Assembly: GCA_012845835.1 (NCBI GenBank)
Contig: JABAKD010000002.1
Coordinates: forward strand, 5,206,106 to 5,270,105
From: Undaria pinnatifida
Lineage: Eukaryota; Sar; Phaeophyceae; Laminariales; Alariaceae
Reading direction: 5' to 3'
Length of the DNA stretch: 64,000 nt
The notes under the pieces were generated by a model. That model saw only the letters and a program-made list of their open reading frames with translations, had not been told where the DNA came from and made no database searches. A program made the position numbers and the translations under genes. Positions 29,181 through 40,191 of the stretch are shown piece after piece. Position 1 is the first letter of the stretch. Each line of letters opens with the position of its first letter.

Positions 29181-30780
29181 CGACCCCCTGCAATGATCGA
29201 AGTCACAGCCGACGTATTCAAAACTTTTTTTTTTTTTTATATGAGTGTGGATCAACGCCCCCACAACCTAGCTGCACGCGAAGGCACAATAATTTCATTC
29301 ATGTCCCGATTTTTTGTAGATCCTGCGTGACCGCGCTTGCAACCGTTTAATTAGGCACGCTGGATTTGGTTCCGTGCGTTTCACTTTCCATCCAGATCGC
29401 ACGGTCTTTCGCTTTTCTCTGGCCATTGTGCAATTATCACAGCTCGATCTCGCCCGCGCCACCTCGCCCGCCATGCACTGGCCGTTGATCGTGACTTTCC
29501 GGTTGTAATGACTGTGTCGGAAATAACGGTACTCCAGGATGAGAAGGCGATGGCGGTGCTCAGCAATGTGTCTACGGCGAATGAGTCGTCCTCTGTGTGG
29601 ACCGAGATGAGTGGCCAGAGTGTCGGGGCTTGCTGTGTTAGCGGTGAAAGCCATGGGCAACACTGACGCGGTTGATGGGCACAATCGATTTCACACGTGC
29701 ACATCTTGGTTAGAGTGTGTGTGTGGTCGCAGCGTCGATCTTCACTCGGAATGATGTCTCTGATCTTTCAACCCGTTGCTCTAACGCCACGTGTTGCTCT
29801 GCTGGTTCAAGTGCTATATATCGTGGGCCTAAGTCACCGTTTTGCGCCGCGCATTCTTTCCCGTCGCTCTTTGAAATGGTTCATTGTGCTCACCATGTTC
29901 GAAATGTTATATTTTGGCGGCTCACACAAAAACCCTTTATTTTTGGTCCCGATGCTTTTGAATACTGTTGATGTCATTTTCTTCATGATCTTCTAAGGTT
30001 ATATTTTTCGCCGGTGGTCGTCGTAGTTTTGTGCCGGTTGTGTTGTGCGTGAACTGAAATGCGCGAATTTGGTGCGATTTTATGGCGCAGGTTTGTTATA
30101 AGTTATTCACAAGGAAGGGGGGGCGATAATTTCGCCGAGATTTTTATTCTGGAGGTCGTCTAGGTGTTGCTAGATATCTGCAGGGAAAATGTACATGTAC
30201 ACTTGGTGACTCGTACTCATTCTAGGCATCTTTTGAAGTTCGCGCCGGTATCTTGTTGGATTTTGCATTCATTCGCAGTTCTCTGTGCTTTGGCATTGTT
30301 GAGATGTTCGGCACATAATCGCGATGGGGTGTTGTCGCACATGCGTCCCGTTGATTGAGAGATCGGTTCTGCTGCGCCGCCGGCACCTTCTTTGTGGGCA
30401 ATGCCGGGCGAATCCTCCTTGGGGTGGGAGTTATGGGAAGGATGTGCGGTGTGATCCAACCCATTGGATTTTCTATCGCCCCTTGTATATATATATATGA
30501 TCCTTGGTCGGCATCCGCACAACTTTCCCGCGATCGTGTTAATATAGACCACTCATCGCAGCTGGCGTTGCACTTCTCGCGGTCAGGACACGATCATTGC
30601 TGGGCGGAACGGCGAGAGCACACTCGCCTTTGTCGTATTGGATAGCGCGCGGCAACCCCCGTTCGCAATATTGTTGTTAGAAGTTGCGCGTCGGCCCGGG
30701 CTTACACTGAGGCCCGTACAAATCCACCCGTGAAATGAGCCGTAAGAACATGTCTGACGATATTACACGTGTATTGTGCT
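29181..30780. other. Intergenic, no recognised gene
   Basis: An A/T run sits at 29220-29243. The plus frame 29697-29996 is hydrophobic with possible membrane segments, but I do not recognise it and no splice signals or paralogue support it. The rest has only short frames. Confidence 0.35.
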
Positions 30781-30935
30781 TGCAACAAAAGCATGCTACA
30801 CGGTAGCGGTCAACCCTTCGCCATTTTTTTTGTTTTTTTGTTTTTTGGGCACCCCTCCCACGGGAGGAAAATGTGCAGCAGATTCTAAGAATTTTCTTTA
30901 ACCTAACATGAGCCGGGGAGGTCTGCTCAATATCT
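30781..30935. repeat. F1-related half element
   Basis: GCATGCTACACGGTAGCGGTCAACCC resembles an F1 end. It is followed by GTGCAGCAGATTCTAAGAATTTTC, which recurs inverted at 32860-32895 and 56265-56295 next to CATGTTAG.AGCTCAGAAA. It represents another short repeat family sharing F1-like ends. Confidence 0.4.
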
Positions 30936-31375
30936 GACGCGTGCTACACGGTAGAGGTATCGCTTTTGGTCTGAAATGGAACTTTCTGAATGGCGGAGCT
31001 CCTTAACTCAAAATCGTCGGAAAATACGCCCCATTAATGTTTTCTTTGCACGATTCTCGTTGTATACCTAGGCTATGGGATTGTTCATCCGGTGTCACAT
31101 CAGTTTTATTTTCCCCCTGTAATCGGCGTGGGGGGGGGGGAAGGAAGGGAGAATTGGTGGTGGGTGGGGGTGGGATGGGAGGAGGGGGAGGGATGGGGGG
31201 GTTGTTGGGGGGGGTGAGGGCAGTCCCATCCGCATTGCTCTAACCGCCTCTCCGCAAAGCCAGAATCGGACACCTCTATCGGAAAATCAGCTTCTTTTCG
31301 GGAGATGTTTCCCATATCGAGGAGCATCAAAACAAATCAATGGTTCGGGTGCACCCCCCTATCGTAGCATGCGTC
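30936..31375 (-). mobile_element. F1 element with G-rich insert
   Basis: GACGCGTGCTACACGGTAGAGGTATCGC opens it and CCCCTATCGTAGCATGCGTC closes it. Reverse-order landmarks are CCTTAACTCAAAATCGTCGG, CACGATTCTCGTTGTATACCTAGG and ATGGGATTGTTCATCCGG. A G-rich stretch (31130-31215) lies inside, making it about 440 bp. Confidence 0.65.
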
Positions 31376-31672
31376 ATCAACATCAACATCAACACATCCA
31401 AACACCTCAAAAATCATCTTACGCCCGAAACATGCCTCCCCCAAAGGCATTCGTTCGGGCACCCCGGACCAAACTTTTTGTATGAGCACATTTCAGAGTT
31501 CCCCCCCCAAAAAACGTTTTTTGTTATTTTTCGAGGCCTGTGTGGGGAAAAATTATTTCTACTACAAACCGGCACTTCCTCACTGTTGAGAAGGTCAATC
31601 CCAATACTACGACACCGGGCCAGGAACGCTTTTGCCCCGAAAGCGCAACCCCATAGATAGTAGACGCGCATA
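31376..31672. other. Spacer, no gene
   Basis: A short CATCAACATCAACA simple sequence at 31374-31394, then non-coding sequence up to the next F1 element. Confidence 0.35.
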
Positions 31673-31965
31673 GGCGTGCTACGATGGAGGTGTCACTTTT
31701 CGTCCGAATATTTTTACTTGAATGGCGAGGGCATAATATTCGGAAATCGTTGGAAATATTATGTAGAGGGCATATTTGTTTTTGGCGGGATATTTTCGTC
31801 GTTTACCTGGGCCATGGGATTGTTCATCGGGTGTGCACATATATATATATATAGACAAGCAGTTTCGTTTTTTGCCAACTCAGTTTTTGCGGGCGGTCTT
31901 ACGCTCCCGAATTGAGGATCCCTCGGGAAAAAAGTCTTGTGCACGCCTCTGTCATAGCATCCGTC
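31673..31965 (-). mobile_element. F1 element
   Basis: It runs from GGCGTGCTACGATGGAGGTGTCAC to GCACGCCTCTGTCATAGCATCCGTC, with CGTTTACCTGGGCCATGGGATTGTTCATCGG and GTCTTACGCTCCCGAATTGAG inside. A TA dinucleotide run lies at 31840-31853. Confidence 0.7.
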
Positions 31966-32276
31966 AGTGTCGCGTGGTTGTGACCCTGATTTTAAGCAGA
32001 TTGAACCTGCAACCCGATGAACAAGTCCATGGCCTTCTCTCGGTATATAACAAAAACGCCTTGATACATTCGCAAATAAGAAGATGAATCGTTGTTGTGA
32101 CATTCCGACGCGTTCGTAGGGTCAAGGAGCCCCCCGTCACTTCTTACAGAAAAAGCATTATTATACACACAACCCGAAACGTGCTAGACAGCCTACTATA
32201 TATATATCGTGTAGCACGAGGCGTGCTACGACTGAATTTAAGTATTTATGCCAAGGTTGGGGGTTGCATTTTTTTA

Positions 32277-32498
32277 GCCAAAAAAAAGGTATACCTGTAC
32301 ACGGTTGAGCCTAAAAGCTCTATATACGAGTATATGATTCGAGCCTAAAAGCTCTATATACGAGTATGATTTGTTTTCAAGAACTGGAGCATAGAATAGA
32401 CGCCTGCCACAGCCAAAAAAAGGTATATCTGTACACGGTTGAGCCTAAAGCTCTACATTCGTCGAGTATGGTTTGTTTTAAAACTGGAGCATATGATG
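32277..32498 (+). repeat. Tandem duplication abutting an F1 element
   Basis: A unit of about 130 bp (AAAAAAAGGTATA.CTGTACACGGTTGAGCC...AAACTGGAGCATA..GACGCCTGC) occurs twice. Inside the first unit, a 34-bp piece (GAGCCTAAAAGCTCTATATA...) is itself doubled. Both units finish with the first bases of an F1 end, but only the second continues into a full F1 element. Confidence 0.6.
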
Positions 32499-32765
32499 GA
32501 CGCCTGCTACGATAGAGTTTCACCCCCGTTTTTTATGGGGTTCAACTGGCTTTAGGAGCTTAGGACCTCTCTCTCTCTCCCAAAAACTGTTTTCAAGAAA
32601 AAAAAAAAACTGCGCTTGGATGAGAAATTCCATGGCCCAGGTATATGTACAACAAGATTCATGCAAAATAAAGGGGGCGTATTTCCTACGATTTAGGGTT
32701 AAGGAGCCCCGTCGTTCAAATATTTTTATTTAGACAAAAAGTGCTACCTCTATCGTAGCACGTGC
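32499..32765 (+). mobile_element. F1 element
   Basis: GACGCCTGCTACGATAGAGTTTCACC to GTGCTACCTCTATCGTAGCACGTGC, with CCCAAAAACTGTTTTCAAG, CATGGCCCAGGTATATGTACAAC and CCTACGATTTAGGGTTAAGGAGCCCC inside. Confidence 0.75.
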
Positions 32766-34170
32766 TGCCAAAATAGTGGTCGCGGGTTGCGTGCGAACGA
32801 AAACGCCTTCGAAGCCATGTTTCGGGGGGGTGAGTTGTTGATGAGCTCCCCTCATGTTAGCAGCTCAGAAATTTCTTAGAATCTGCTGCACCTCCTACTC
32901 GTGGAACGGCTCACACAGGTATAGACTACTTGAACAGTAGATCCAATTTCTGACGCAGTACGAGTAGTTCCACCTAATCCACGAAGATCCTGAACTGTCC
33001 CATGATTGGGTGGCTTAGGTCGCAGGCACAGAGGAACAAGTGGTGCACACCAAGTACCAGAGGACACGGCGGGTGGGTTCGAAGGGCGGGGGACAAGGGG
33101 AGGGCAAAAGCAGGGGTCCCGCCGTTGACGTGAGACGCGCGGCAAGGTGGGAGATCGTAGAGCAAGGCTCTGGCTCGACTAAAAATTGGCACGCGGAGTG
33201 GGTTCGAAGGGCGGGGGACAAGGGGAGGGCAAAAGCAGGGGTCCCGCCGTTGACGTGAGACGCGCAGCAAGGTGGGAGATCGTGCAGCAAGGCTCTGGCT
33301 CGACTATAAATTGGCACGCGGAGAAATGCTAATTCCCCGGCCGGGAGTCAGTTTGCCCAACGCGCGGCATGGGCTTGAGGACGAGGTCTGCGATTATCGG
33401 CGCATCGGCCGTTCGTTGCCTATACAGCCTCTTACATCTTCCGTGATGCGCTCGATGTTAACTGCATCATACACGAGAAGAAACGGTGCAATAATGCCGA
33501 CACCCCCAACATCTACCGTAGCAGGCAGCACCGTCCGCCCCCTTTCCATCAGTCAGAGAGGACCAGGTTGTGCCCAGTGTCAGAGCACACTTTGCGAGTG
33601 GCGTCCAAGGGGAGGACCACGGCGAGGGCAAAAATAAGACCCCCCAGCTGTCGATGAGGGACGCAGCGAGGTGGCAGATCGTGTAGAGCAAGGTTCCGGT
33701 TCGACTTGTTAACCAGTAAGTGGAACTGCGAATCCCGGCCCTGCTTCCGAGTTGAGACACCTGGGCATTGGTTTGCCTAGTTTGCGGAAGTGCGCTGTAT
33801 ATATTTGGTTGGTTCCAGCTCCTCCGGCGGAATGAGGTAGACCTTTAGGCGCTATCATGGCTGCCAATGATTTAACAAGGCAATTTTTGCCTTCTAGATA
33901 TTTATTTTCGTTTGTATCTCAACAAAGATGCTGGCTTCCCCGTTGGGTACGAGCCTGCAACGGGGAACGCGAGGCAAACGAACGTCACGGGCTTGACGAC
34001 ATGGCCTGCGACTACCGGCAGAGAGCCGATGCCCACAGCCTCTTAAAATTCCGGTGACGTGTACGCTCGGTGCCAAAGACAACCTGAAACGAGAAGCAAG
34101 GTGCAATGGCGCCGACTCTAATATCTACCGCACCAGGTAGCCCCGCCCACCCCCGGATTTTCCATGGTAA
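32766..34170. repeat. Repeat R4 region with 127-bp tandem duplication
   Basis: Two almost identical units (about 33056-33185 and 33186-33318) contain GGGTTCGAAGGGCGGGGGACAAGG and GTGGGAGATCGT.. CTCTGGCTCGACT. A third diverged unit lies at about 33580-33715. In addition, 33340-33560 and 33960-34165 share CGGGCTTGACGACATGGCCTGCGA-type, AGCCTCTTA and AATATCTACCG..CAGGTAGC pieces. The units have no shared coding frame. Confidence 0.6.
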
Positions 34171-34795
34171 GGTACCTAACTGCCCTTAGTTGCCTTTTAC
34201 ACGAACACCTCTCTATAAACCTCTCTATCTTTAAACTACTGGAAAGCCAAATAATGCTAAATCCAACTTTTGATGTCCGCCCAACAAAACCACGAGGGTG
34301 CGGCGCTACGAATGATTCAAATTCCTATACGTCAAGAGAACGGTCTCTCCGGGCAACCTGATAAACCACGAGGTTGCCCGAAAGCCTCAGCGTATCACAA
34401 CGAAGACATCGTGATACGAGTCCATGGGAGGGCACGTGTGTTCGGATGGGGCGTTCCAGTGGACGGAACGGCAACCCGTCTGCGACGAACCGCTGGACAC
34501 AAATACCCGCCCTCCTATTCCATATTTTGGTCGATACACCCCCTCTCTTACCATACAAAAAAAAGCACACAAAGAAACGCGTCAACACAGTGCGCCACGT
34601 TCTGTGCAAGCCAACCCAGTATGGGTTATCTATATCTCCCTCGCTACGTACGAAGTATACAAAAGGGGTTCACATCCAAACTTGTACGTTACACATATAT
34701 CGTCTATCGGTAGTCGCCCTTAGTACCGCCTCCTCCGGTGGGGGAGAACCCTTCCAGTGACGTGGCTCCATTGACAGCCCATAGACTCTGGCCCG
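34171..34795. other. 3' flank of Hsp20-C
   Basis: No gene is recognised. Bases 34725-34795 (CGCCTCCTCCGGTGGGGG.. GACAGCCCATAGACTCTGGCCCGTTACA) resemble the Hsp20-A 3' flank (9770-9880), so the third Hsp20 locus also shares some downstream sequence. Confidence 0.45.
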
Positions 34796-37700
34796 TTACA
34801 CATCGTCTCCATCGGTAGTCATCTTGCCACCGCCTCCTTCAGTAGTCGAAACCTTGCCGTCGCCGGTGCCGTCTTCGATGGGGATTTTGATGCGGCGAGC
34901 GGTTTCAGCAACCTCCTTCTTGGGGAAGGTCAGGGTCAGGACGCCGCTGGTGTACTCGGCGTTGGCCTTGGAAAAGTCCGCCGTCTCGGGGAGGCGGATG
35001 GACCGCGTCGTTTTTCCGTAAGAGCGCTCGACGAAGTGGTACCTGGGTTCGCGGGGGGGAGGGGGGGGGGGAACAAACACGCAATGCACATAAGAAACCG
35101 AAGAAGTGGAAGTAGAGTAGGGGGCAGAACACACCCTTCGATAGAGATGTACTACTTCGTTTCCTGAGGCTTGTCACTTTTGGGGCTTCTCCGATTTTGG
35201 GGCTACCCCTTCAATACTAGAAACCCTTATTTTTTTACAAACTTACTTGAAGTTAGTGTAGGGAAGGATGTCTCAACGCCTTCATAACCAGAGACCCTTT
35301 TGGGGGGACAGTTATATTCGAAGTTATTACAAGGAGGGGTTTCAGGGCTCTGAAGGGGGTGCGGAGCCTCTGGTCATGTGTGACTTCAATAAAGAACTTA
35401 TCCGTAAAGTGCTTCGGTGGGAACCTCTCTCGTAGCACTTGACGCAGGGAATACTATACGTAAAGTGAGGCGTTCCACGGTAGGGGTGGCACTTGTTGGT
35501 TCAAGGGAAGCATTTTCTGAACGACGGGGGGGGGGGGGGGGGGGGCTCTTGTATCCCCAAATTGGTCGGGATGTCGTTTTTGTTTTTGGCGACACTTTTT
35601 TTTTTTTTTTTGTACCTAGGCCATGCGCCTGTTAGCATTCAGGTTACTCTGAAAGCACTGTATTGGGGGTGAGGTTTTGAGCCGGACAAAACATAAATAC
35701 TTTTTCCACCCTCTCTAGTGTAACATGGATCTAAACACTGAATTATCGTGCGGGGGTGCACTTGTATCCTATTTCCGGTACCTTTTCTCAAGCCATTGAG
35801 TAAGCTCCTCTTTGTAGGAAGACACTATACCATGGCGGGGGGTCTATCGGAACGAGGTGGGGGAATCAGTTCGGTGGTTCAGAGTTAGAGCCGCCGTCGC
35901 TGTAGTCCGCGGCAGCCTCGGAATCGCGCGCTGTTTCGGGAAGGTGATGGTGAACCGCGCCGTCTTGCCGTAGTAGCGCTCGACGAAATGGCCCCTGGTG
36001 GGGTGGGTTGTGTTGGGTTTTCATCAGTAGTAGGCCGTGAGTTTCTAGGGTATGAGTGCGTACGCAACCGAAACAAAACAGGTGGAGCTGGGGATTTTTC
36101 GGGTTGAGCGGGGAAATACGACAACAATGGGTAGATCGCGACGGTTGTTCGGTAGGAGGACCGGTCGACGAAGCGCTCCCTGACGGTGCGAATATTTTGG
36201 TTTTGCAATATGAACAACAGGAAATTTTTCAAGTGCGTGCTACGATAAAGGTATACCGTTTTTTGGCGAAAATGGTTTCTGAATGACGGGGCTCCTTAAC
36301 CCAAAATCGTCGGAAAAATGACATTTTGTTTTTTTGATAAATAAATCTCGTTTTTTTTTTGTTTACCTGGGCCATGATGGTTTTATTCCGTCCCGTCAGC
36401 AGCTTTGTTTTTTTTCTCCAAATCAGTTTTTTGGGTTAAGTAGGACATGTGTCTTAAGCTTGTCTTAGCTTCTAAAGTGGAGAATCCCAGAAAAAAATGT
36501 GGCGCACCTCTATCGTAGCACGCGCGTCTCTTATCACAAGAGTGTGAAAGCGTACGGAAAATAAAACCAGAGAGTCTCTCGCACATTGTATGTAGATGTA
36601 TGTAGATCGAAGAACTACGGCCATGGGGAGGGTGGTTGTATGTACATGTATATAGATCGAAGAACTACGGCCATGAGGAGGGTGGTAGAGGTCGGACGCA
36701 GGCTCGGCTACGGGCGCCCTTATGCTCGGGGAGCTCTATACCTCACCTAAAAAGCGACTTCGACAATTATCACACGACCGAGGTGTTGTCCGCGAACGAC
36801 CAAGGCTCTACGGTAGTTTTGTTGGGGGCGCCGCAAAACAAACGTATCCATGGCGGCGGTGCATCCCTCGAAGAATCTGGAAACCGCGGAAAATACCGCA
36901 AAAACTCAAGATTGCGAAGAAAATTGGTGTGCCGCCCGACCCGAGTGCCTTGCAACCACTGGAAACAGAGACGGCAAGCGTGATACCTATACCGTGCAGT
37001 ATAGCCGTGTTGTAACCTAGCCCTCGGTTGGAGTTACTACACAACGTCGGCGGCAGCTGATACTTTTTTTTACCGTTTTTACACCGCAGTCCCGACATGG
37101 GTACAACAGACTTGAAGTTAGAGTGAGATAACTTCGGGGTAGTTGGAAACGGGATTGCGCGTATGCTGCCGGACGCAAGGCACCTGGCAGGGTACATATG
37201 CTGCCGGGAACTCGCGATCTAGCAGAACATTGCTATTGTCGTCGACTTGAGTCTGGTTTGGGGGTGTGCGGAAGCTTCAGGCGACTCAAGGGAATTCAAA
37301 GTCTTCTGCGCGGTGTGCTAGTTAGAAAGCTCGAGCGTTAACTGGTCGCATTTAAAAGTAGGCGATGCCGGGTGACGTCGGGTAGATAAAAGCTATTTAC
37401 ACCGCTGTCGGATAGCGAAACGGAACAGCGAAACACGCGAACAGCATTGCTGTAGTGCGTTAGTGTAACAAAAGAGCAGGAAGACGACAAGCTTCTGAGG
37501 CCCCGCGTCCAACCCCCCCCCTCCCCCCAAACGAATAAAATAAGCACAACAAACAAACAAACAAACAAACAAACGCAAAGCACACCAAAACGGAACATAA
37601 GCCCGTTGTCACCCACTCACTTCCTGTCGCCACCCTCTCCATCCCCTCCACCTTCGCTCTTCTCCTCCCTGTTGCTCTTGCGCTCGCCCGACACCGTCAG

Positions 37701-37949
37701 CACACCGGACTCACGGTCAACATCCACCGTGATATCATCCTTCCTTACTCCCGGCAGATCCGCGGTCAGCTCAAAACCGTTCTCGGTCTCGTGGAAGTCC
37801 AGGTGCATTCCGAACCTCCCGTCCTGGACCCCGCTGGCGGCGGGGTTGATAGATGGGAGCATGGGGTGGACGTGGGGAAACCTGAACGCCGTGCCCCAGC
37901 TAGGGTTCATCATGAAGTCTCGCTCCATCGAATCGAAGACGTCGTTCAT
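34796..37949 (-). CDS. Hsp20-C, small heat shock protein (two exons)
   Basis: CDS is the complement of 37621-37949 joined to 34796-35042, 191 residues. The splice junction (AA|GTGAGTGG, CCCAG|GTACCAC) is identical to Hsp20-A and Hsp20-B. Domain landmarks are LDFHET, ADLPGVRKDDI, ESGVLTVSGER, YHFVERSYG, AEYTSGVL and a C-terminal I-K-I; the tail ends MTTDGDDV. Residues 25-50 (MLPSINPAAS..) differ most from the paralogues. It is a holdase chaperone by family, with no targeting signal visible. The 2578-bp intron is the longest of the three; it holds F1 elements and two decayed copies of exon 2. A GGGGCGCGATG leader with an upstream CCACGCAG repeats the possible 5' UTR acceptor seen in the others. 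Confidence 0.9.
35131..35445 (+). mobile_element. F1-like composite in the Hsp20-C intron
   Basis: TTCGATAGAGATGTACTACTTCG at the left and GAACCTCTCTCGTAGCACTTGACGC at the right enclose family-E pieces (ACTAGAAACCC..., ACTTGAAGTTAGTGTAGGGA, TTATTACAAGGAGGGG). The F1 core is mostly replaced. Confidence 0.5.
35466..35690 (-). mobile_element. F1-like element, degenerate, in the Hsp20-C intron
   Basis: CCACGGTAGGGGTGGCACTTG at the left is followed by CATTTTCTGAACGACGGGG, a G run (35525-35546), GTACCTAGGCCATG and GTTAGCATTCAGG. The order matches a reverse F1 copy. The right end is unclear. Confidence 0.4.
35884..35996 (-). pseudogene. Decayed Hsp20 exon 2, copy 1 in the Hsp20-C intron
   Basis: On the minus strand, an acceptor-like CCCACCAG at about 35997-36004 is followed by GGGCCATTTCGTCGAGCGCTAC, reading GHFVERYYGKTARFT (compare YHFVERSYGKTTRSI). 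A frameshift follows. In the next frame the LPETA..-like sequence continues to about 35884. The acceptor and the first 15 codons are still in frame with the exon-1 donor. Confidence 0.7.
36129..36190 (-). pseudogene. Decayed Hsp20 exon 2, copy 2 in the Hsp20-C intron
   Basis: The minus-strand frame reads VRERFVDRSSYRTTVAI, aligning with YHFVERSYGKTTRSI. It is more diverged than copy 1 and lacks a clear acceptor. Confidence 0.55.
36233..36528 (-). mobile_element. F1 element in the Hsp20-C intron
   Basis: GTGCGTGCTACGATAAAGGTATACCG to GCACCTCTATCGTAGCACGCGCGTC, with CCTTAACCCAAAATCGTCGG and TTTACCTGGGCCATGATGG inside. It is one of the better-preserved copies. Confidence 0.75.
36529..37620. other. 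Hsp20-C intron remainder, with 58-bp tandem duplication
   Basis: GTAGATCGAAGAACTACGGCCATG.GGAGGGTGG occurs twice (about 36600-36632 and 36652-36687). The rest of the intron (to 37620) is unique sequence with short frames and a CAAA/CAAACAAA run at 37547-37575. No gene is seen. Confidence 0.5.
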
Positions 37950-38020
37950 CGCGCCCCTGCGTGGATAGCGATTTATAGAAGCCACGGTGTAGGGACAGCA
38001 CAACACCCCAAGTTTCAGCA

Positions 38021-38082
38021 TATATATATATATATATATATAAACATCACAAGCAACATGATTGGAGGGGGCATCGGAGGTC
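38021..38082 (-). promoter_or_regulatory. TA-repeat and conserved block upstream of Hsp20-C
   Basis: A TATATA run (38021-38042) lies about 75-95 bp before the Hsp20-C ATG and could serve as a TATA-like region. The shared block GACCTCCGATGCCCC is at 38068-38082. A promoter role is inferred from conservation at all three genes. Confidence 0.4.
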
Positions 38083-38167
38083 GTATGGTAGGGTGAACTC
38101 TCGAAGCTATGCAATCATAAGTAAATGCCGTTCGTTGCGCCCCTTCCAAGGTGTCAAAATTAAGCGA

Positions 38168-38567
38168 CCGGTACATGCCACGCGGTAGAGGTTTACTATG
38201 TCCTATTCCTCACCTGGGGGGCTCTATGCTTCCTAAGGTTAAGGCTGACACATATACCCAGGTGTGATTGAGACGTTTGCTAGGCGAAAGAGTGCTACTT
38301 CTATATAGAGGTAGCACTGTTTCGCCAAAACATGTTTTCTGGGAGACGGGGCCTTCCTTATCCAAAAGTTCTCCGAACGGATCAGTTTCTTCTTTTTTTT
38401 GTCAGAATTTGTTTGTTTTTACGCCTGGGCGGTGGGTTTGTTCACAGGATTACGCTTCCAGTTTCGCCCAACCTCGCTTTTTGGGTCAGGTACAGTATAG
38501 AAGTCCTCAGGCGGAGAGCTCCATAAAGAGTGTCGTGCACGCCTCTATCATCGTAGTCATCTGCCGG
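38168..38567. mobile_element. Two F1-like elements in opposite orientation
   Basis: GCCACGCGGTAGAGGTTTACT.. to GAGTGCTACTTCTATATAGAGGTAGCACTGTTTCGCC marks the junction of two elements sharing an end (about 38295-38320). The second continues with CTTATCCAAAAGTTCTCCG and ends GCACGCCTCTATCATCGTAG. This is the same arrangement as at 5642-6198. Confidence 0.55.
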
Positions 38568-39874
38568 GAGCGTTTTTTTACATGCAGTAAGTACGCCAGG
38601 CACATTGTGCGAAGAAGTTGCGAGCACACCAGGTACCGGTATGATTTGTACATACGTGTGTACTCGTTTTTTTGTTCTTTTAGCATCTATCATCTGCTTT
38701 TTTATTAGATATTCTTCTTTCTCGAAAGGTCCTCTTTCTTAAAGGTTTATTTTTTCATCTTTTTCGTTTTTTTTTCGCAAACTAAACCAGTCCGTACTGC
38801 CGATCAGAACGAGGCATCGCCAGCATGCACGCGGCACAGCTCACAGGGAAATAAGCTATGCATAATTAGCTCTTGGCATTATCAAGCCGGCAGTTGCACC
38901 AAATCGTGGGCTCCCTTCTATCTGCTCCCTTCACATTCCGCTGCATGCATTCTTCCTTGCACGAGCGTAGCGGGTGGCGTCAGCCGCCCGAGGATCTGAG
39001 CCCTTGTAATTATATATTTTCCCCAAGATCAGCGTACCACTCCCATTACTGTACGTTACGAGTTATTTCGGGCCGGAGGGGGGGCGGGGGGGGGGGGGGG
39101 GGGGGAGGTGGGAGAGGCTGGTTTACTGAGGAGTATCGTTCGCATGGCGTGCGACCGTCGTTTCATGAGTTGGGAAAACATTCAGCAGGTCTGAGATGAT
39201 TCCTTCGATGATTATTGTATTCAATGCCTCCCGGGAGTAATGAACCCATTTTTTTTTCAAGGGCCCTTGGGGCAAAAAAAAGTTGCCCGTTTTTTGGCGG
39301 TACAAAGCCCTGCTGGTTTACGCGCAAAAACATCGTCGGCGACCCTGACTCGGCCACCGGGGAAGTTCCCTTGTATGTATTTAATAGAAATACTGTAACG
39401 ACGTCAGCCAAGTATTTACAGCAAAAAAAACAACTGTCTGTATGAAAACTATAAAGTGCAAACTCGGCTCGATGACAGCCCGAGGTCCAAAATAGCTTTT
39501 CGAACGAACAGCATGTATGTTTTAGCATAATAACACAGAGACAACGTTGTTGGGCTGTTCTTCAGTTTATCGGCGTCGCCACGGGGTAAGCTATTTTTGC
39601 TTTGCTTTTTTGCCCAAACGTGCTACCCCTGGACCGTGCATATATCTTGATGACCCTGGCATTAGCAGGGAGGTCACCGCGACCTGTATCCTTCATGAGA
39701 GGATGTACACCCCCCCCCCCCCCCGTGACACGCGCAATCGAAGTATGACGCACGCAGCTTGCAAAACTGGGTTGTGGTCAAAATCCCTTTCTGGTCGAAC
39801 TCCCGGCTGAATGAAGTGTATTGTTTCATATTTTAAATATATAGACTATGTAAGAACGCATCGGTGATGATGGG
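38568..39874. other. Intergenic, no supported gene
   Basis: A G run lies at 39077-39105 and a C run at 39709-39724. A piece at 39650-39775 (GAGGTCACCGCGACCTGTATCC.. GCGCAATCGAAGTATGACGCACGCAGCTTGCAAA) recurs near 50440-50520. Confidence 0.4.
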
Positions 39875-40186
39875 TGTTACGGAATTAGTGGGGTATTAGT
39901 CCGTTTGACCACTTGCAAAAGGTTAACCAATCGCTTACCCAAATAAAAAATGAAGCCTTGTAACACTTCTCCCCCCTGAAACGGCGAGACTGCAGGTCGG
40001 CCGGATATACGGGCGGACTTAGTGTCAATATCCAAGAGTTATTGTGTGGATGGTGGGATTTGAACCCACGACCCAGAAAAAAAAGGTCTGTCGACGACGC
40101 CACTTGTTAAGGAATTAGTGGGGTATTAGTCCGTTTGACCATTTGCAAAAGGTTAACCAATAGCCTACCCAAACGAAGCCTTTACC
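39875..40186 (-). mobile_element. TRIM-like miniature LTR element, copy 2 (complete)
   Basis: The 3' LTR (minus orientation) is 39875-39965 and the 5' LTR is 40105-40186, with a 139-bp internal region. After the 5' LTR, TGGCGTCGTCGACAGACC (40102 downward) repeats the primer-site-like segment of copy 1 exactly. A GGGGGGAGAAG tract adjoins the 3' LTR. ATGGG flanks both sides (39870-39874 and 40187-40191). The B-box-like GGTTCAAATCC is at 40056-40066 on the minus strand. The element is 312 bp, with no coding capacity. Confidence 0.85.
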
Positions 40187-40191
40187 ATGGG

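Noticed and set aside
40040-40104. A possible tRNA gene on the minus strand
   Set aside because: The B-box and T-arm are good, but the D-arm and anticodon arm are not, and the same segment sits inside the TRIM at 7286-7350.
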